Part shown: positions 62,790 through 64,000 of the stretch, in pieces
Layout: the number at the start of each line of letters is the position of its first letter
How positions within the stretch are numbered: the stretch's first letter is position 1
NCBI GenBank assembly: GCA_028023455.1
Contig: JAQFVV010000031.1
Location: forward strand, 8,734,093-8,798,092
Direction: 5' to 3'
Source: Epiperipatus broadwayi
Taxonomy: Eukaryota > Onychophora > Udeonychophora > Euonychophora > Peripatidae
Length of the DNA stretch: 64,000 nucleotides
Notes under the pieces: model-generated
The model's input: only the letters and a program-made list of their open reading frames with translations
Told to the model about the DNA's origin: nothing
The model's database searches: none
Translations under genes and position numbers: made by a program

Positions 62790-64000
62790 TTAAATCAATC
62801 TGATCTCTGGTTGATCATCACCATCATCACTGTGCATTTATACCATTAGATGTTGATCAAGGTTTGATCATCATCATCATTATGTATTGCTCTTGTAAAT
62901 AATTGATCATCATCAGTATTTTTCTATATCTATGCTAATATATAGGCATGTTTGGTTTATGTCCATCTCTGAAGAGAGCTGACTGCAAGAACTCCCTGAT
63001 TTCGAATTTCATTGTGTAATGGGGCCAAAGAAGGGAGGTGTAATGAATATGCACTGGTCTAAGTTACATTGAAATATTGTTAGTAAATTATAAGTTAGTA
63101 TATTGAAAGTAGATGTAATTTGGAACTGTGCATTTCATTGTGACATCTTTAGCATCCTATTTGAAGATCTAGGTCTGACCATAGTGAGATGTGTTTCCCT
63201 TTGTTAGATGCCATTTATGATTCAGTAACATTTGATGCACCCAAATGTGCCATTGAATCATGGATGTAGGATATGACTTGTTGTAGATTGGTTGACACAT
63301 TTCATCCAAATCATCCAACTACTTAGTCATATTTATGTCATCATATGGTGTACACTGTGGTTGTGGTATATTTGGCACTATTAACTTTGGGGTAGCTGGT
63401 TTTATTACGATGTATTATTATAAACATGTGAATAAGAGAGTTAAAATAGGATTAATAAAGTAATAATTATATTAGTTTATACATAATATCAAAACAATTG
63501 ACAGTAGTGATGACATAAACTTTAATTTTAATATTTGAAAATATGTGCACAAATGTTTATTGTAGGTTTTTGATCTATTTTAAATTTAAAAAGATATTGT
63601 TTAAAATATTTAGGTGAAGTTATTATTTTAATAAAATGCAATTTATGGTGACAACAATAGTAAATGAAAGAAGTACAAATGATTTATTTTAATATTTATA
63701 ATTTAAATATTTATTCTAACATTATAATTTGTATATTTAATTTTATTGAAATACATAATATTCTAATTAAATATAGTCTTAATATATTGTTTTGTAATTT
63801 TAACAAAATTTTTATTATGATGGATGTTAGATTTTTTTCAATAATTTATTATTTTCTGCTAATGTGTTTATGTCCATGGAAACTAAAAAATTTTCACATA
63901 AAAAGCTAAAAAAGTTAATAAATTTGAGTAAGGATGATGATAAAATCAATCATGAGGTAGATACCTATAAATAGTGGGTATCAAAGAAATTACACTCTTT
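62790..64000. other. unidentified segment with a purine-rich tract
   Basis: Short (ATC)n stretches at 62812-62930 are followed by a less AT-rich part. At 63022-63036 the tract ccaaagaagggagg directly precedes tgtaatgaat, the layout of a retroviral-type polypurine tract and LTR start, but no LTR partner or pol remnant was seen. From 63400 to the end there is AT-rich DNA with chance open frames. Confidence 0.3.

Noticed and set aside
63022-63060. Polypurine tract and start of a 3' LTR
   Set aside because: No second LTR, no pol remnant upstream and no end of the LTR could be identified; mentioned only as a weak resemblance.

Overview
This is a very AT-rich stretch of animal (metazoan) nuclear DNA, almost certainly invertebrate. 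The reasons are spliced exons of a peptidase gene, Penelope-like retroelements with a GIY-YIG domain, RTE-type and other non-LTR fragments, a Tigger/pogo-type DNA transposon, tRNA-derived SINEs, and dozens of long (TA)n tracts. Nothing in it looks bacterial or organellar. The species cannot be fixed from the sequence. The only sequence I would call part of a host gene is a pair of exons on the minus strand (23712-24011) resembling the N-terminal domain of M13 (neprilysin/ECE-like) metallopeptidases, separated by a 93-bp intron. The rest of that gene must lie in exons I could not recognise or outside the window.

Layout. 0.9-3.6 kb: inverted-repeat (foldback) families and a perfect 76-bp palindrome made of two Penelope-like (PLE) termini. 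4.0-8.2 kb: a decayed non-LTR retrotransposon reading frame cut in two by about 3.1 kb of foldback and 409-bp satellite units in both orientations. 9.85-11.19 kb: a Tigger/pogo-like transposon with TA target duplication. 11.5-12.0 kb: the endonuclease end of a second PLE lineage. 12.3-13.9 kb: SINE, tRNA retropseudogene, hairpins and a PLE terminus. 14.1-18.4 kb: large non-coding element #1 (minus). 18.5-21.3 kb: three inverted-repeat families, a tRNA-like SINE and an RTE fragment. 23.7-24.0 kb: the M13 exons. 25.5-30.6 kb: a decayed Lys/Glu-rich coding remnant between LTR-like direct repeats, plus tandem duplications. 32.9-37.4 kb: large element #2 (minus). 37.45-42.2 kb: two PLE copies in opposite orientation. 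42.3-47.4 kb: large element #3 (plus). 48-56 kb: SINE pieces, palindromes, hairpins and a 1.16-kb nested palindrome. 58.1-62.4 kb: large element #4 (plus). 62.4-64 kb: microsatellites and unidentified AT-rich DNA.

The most interesting item is the family of four large (4.3-5.1 kb) repeats at 14084-18378, 32920-37382, 42264-47373 and 58132-62411. They have no recognisable open reading frame. Each is bounded on both sides by (TA)n, begins and ends with short inverted termini of the type TTSTRNCCY, and shares internal landmarks at similar distances. Three carry a CCAAT box 26-27 bp upstream of a TATAAA box, about 0.9-1.0 kb from the same end. Together they fill more than a quarter of the window. 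I do not recognise this family; it behaves like a large non-autonomous TA-inserting transposon.

A second theme is palindromy. Several unrelated ~400-bp families (409-bp satellite, ~440-bp family, ~690-bp foldback) occur as head-to-head or tail-to-tail units, and many (TA)n tracts sit at the centre or edge of perfect inverted repeats. All annotation here is from reading the sequence and the translated frames; no database search was possible.
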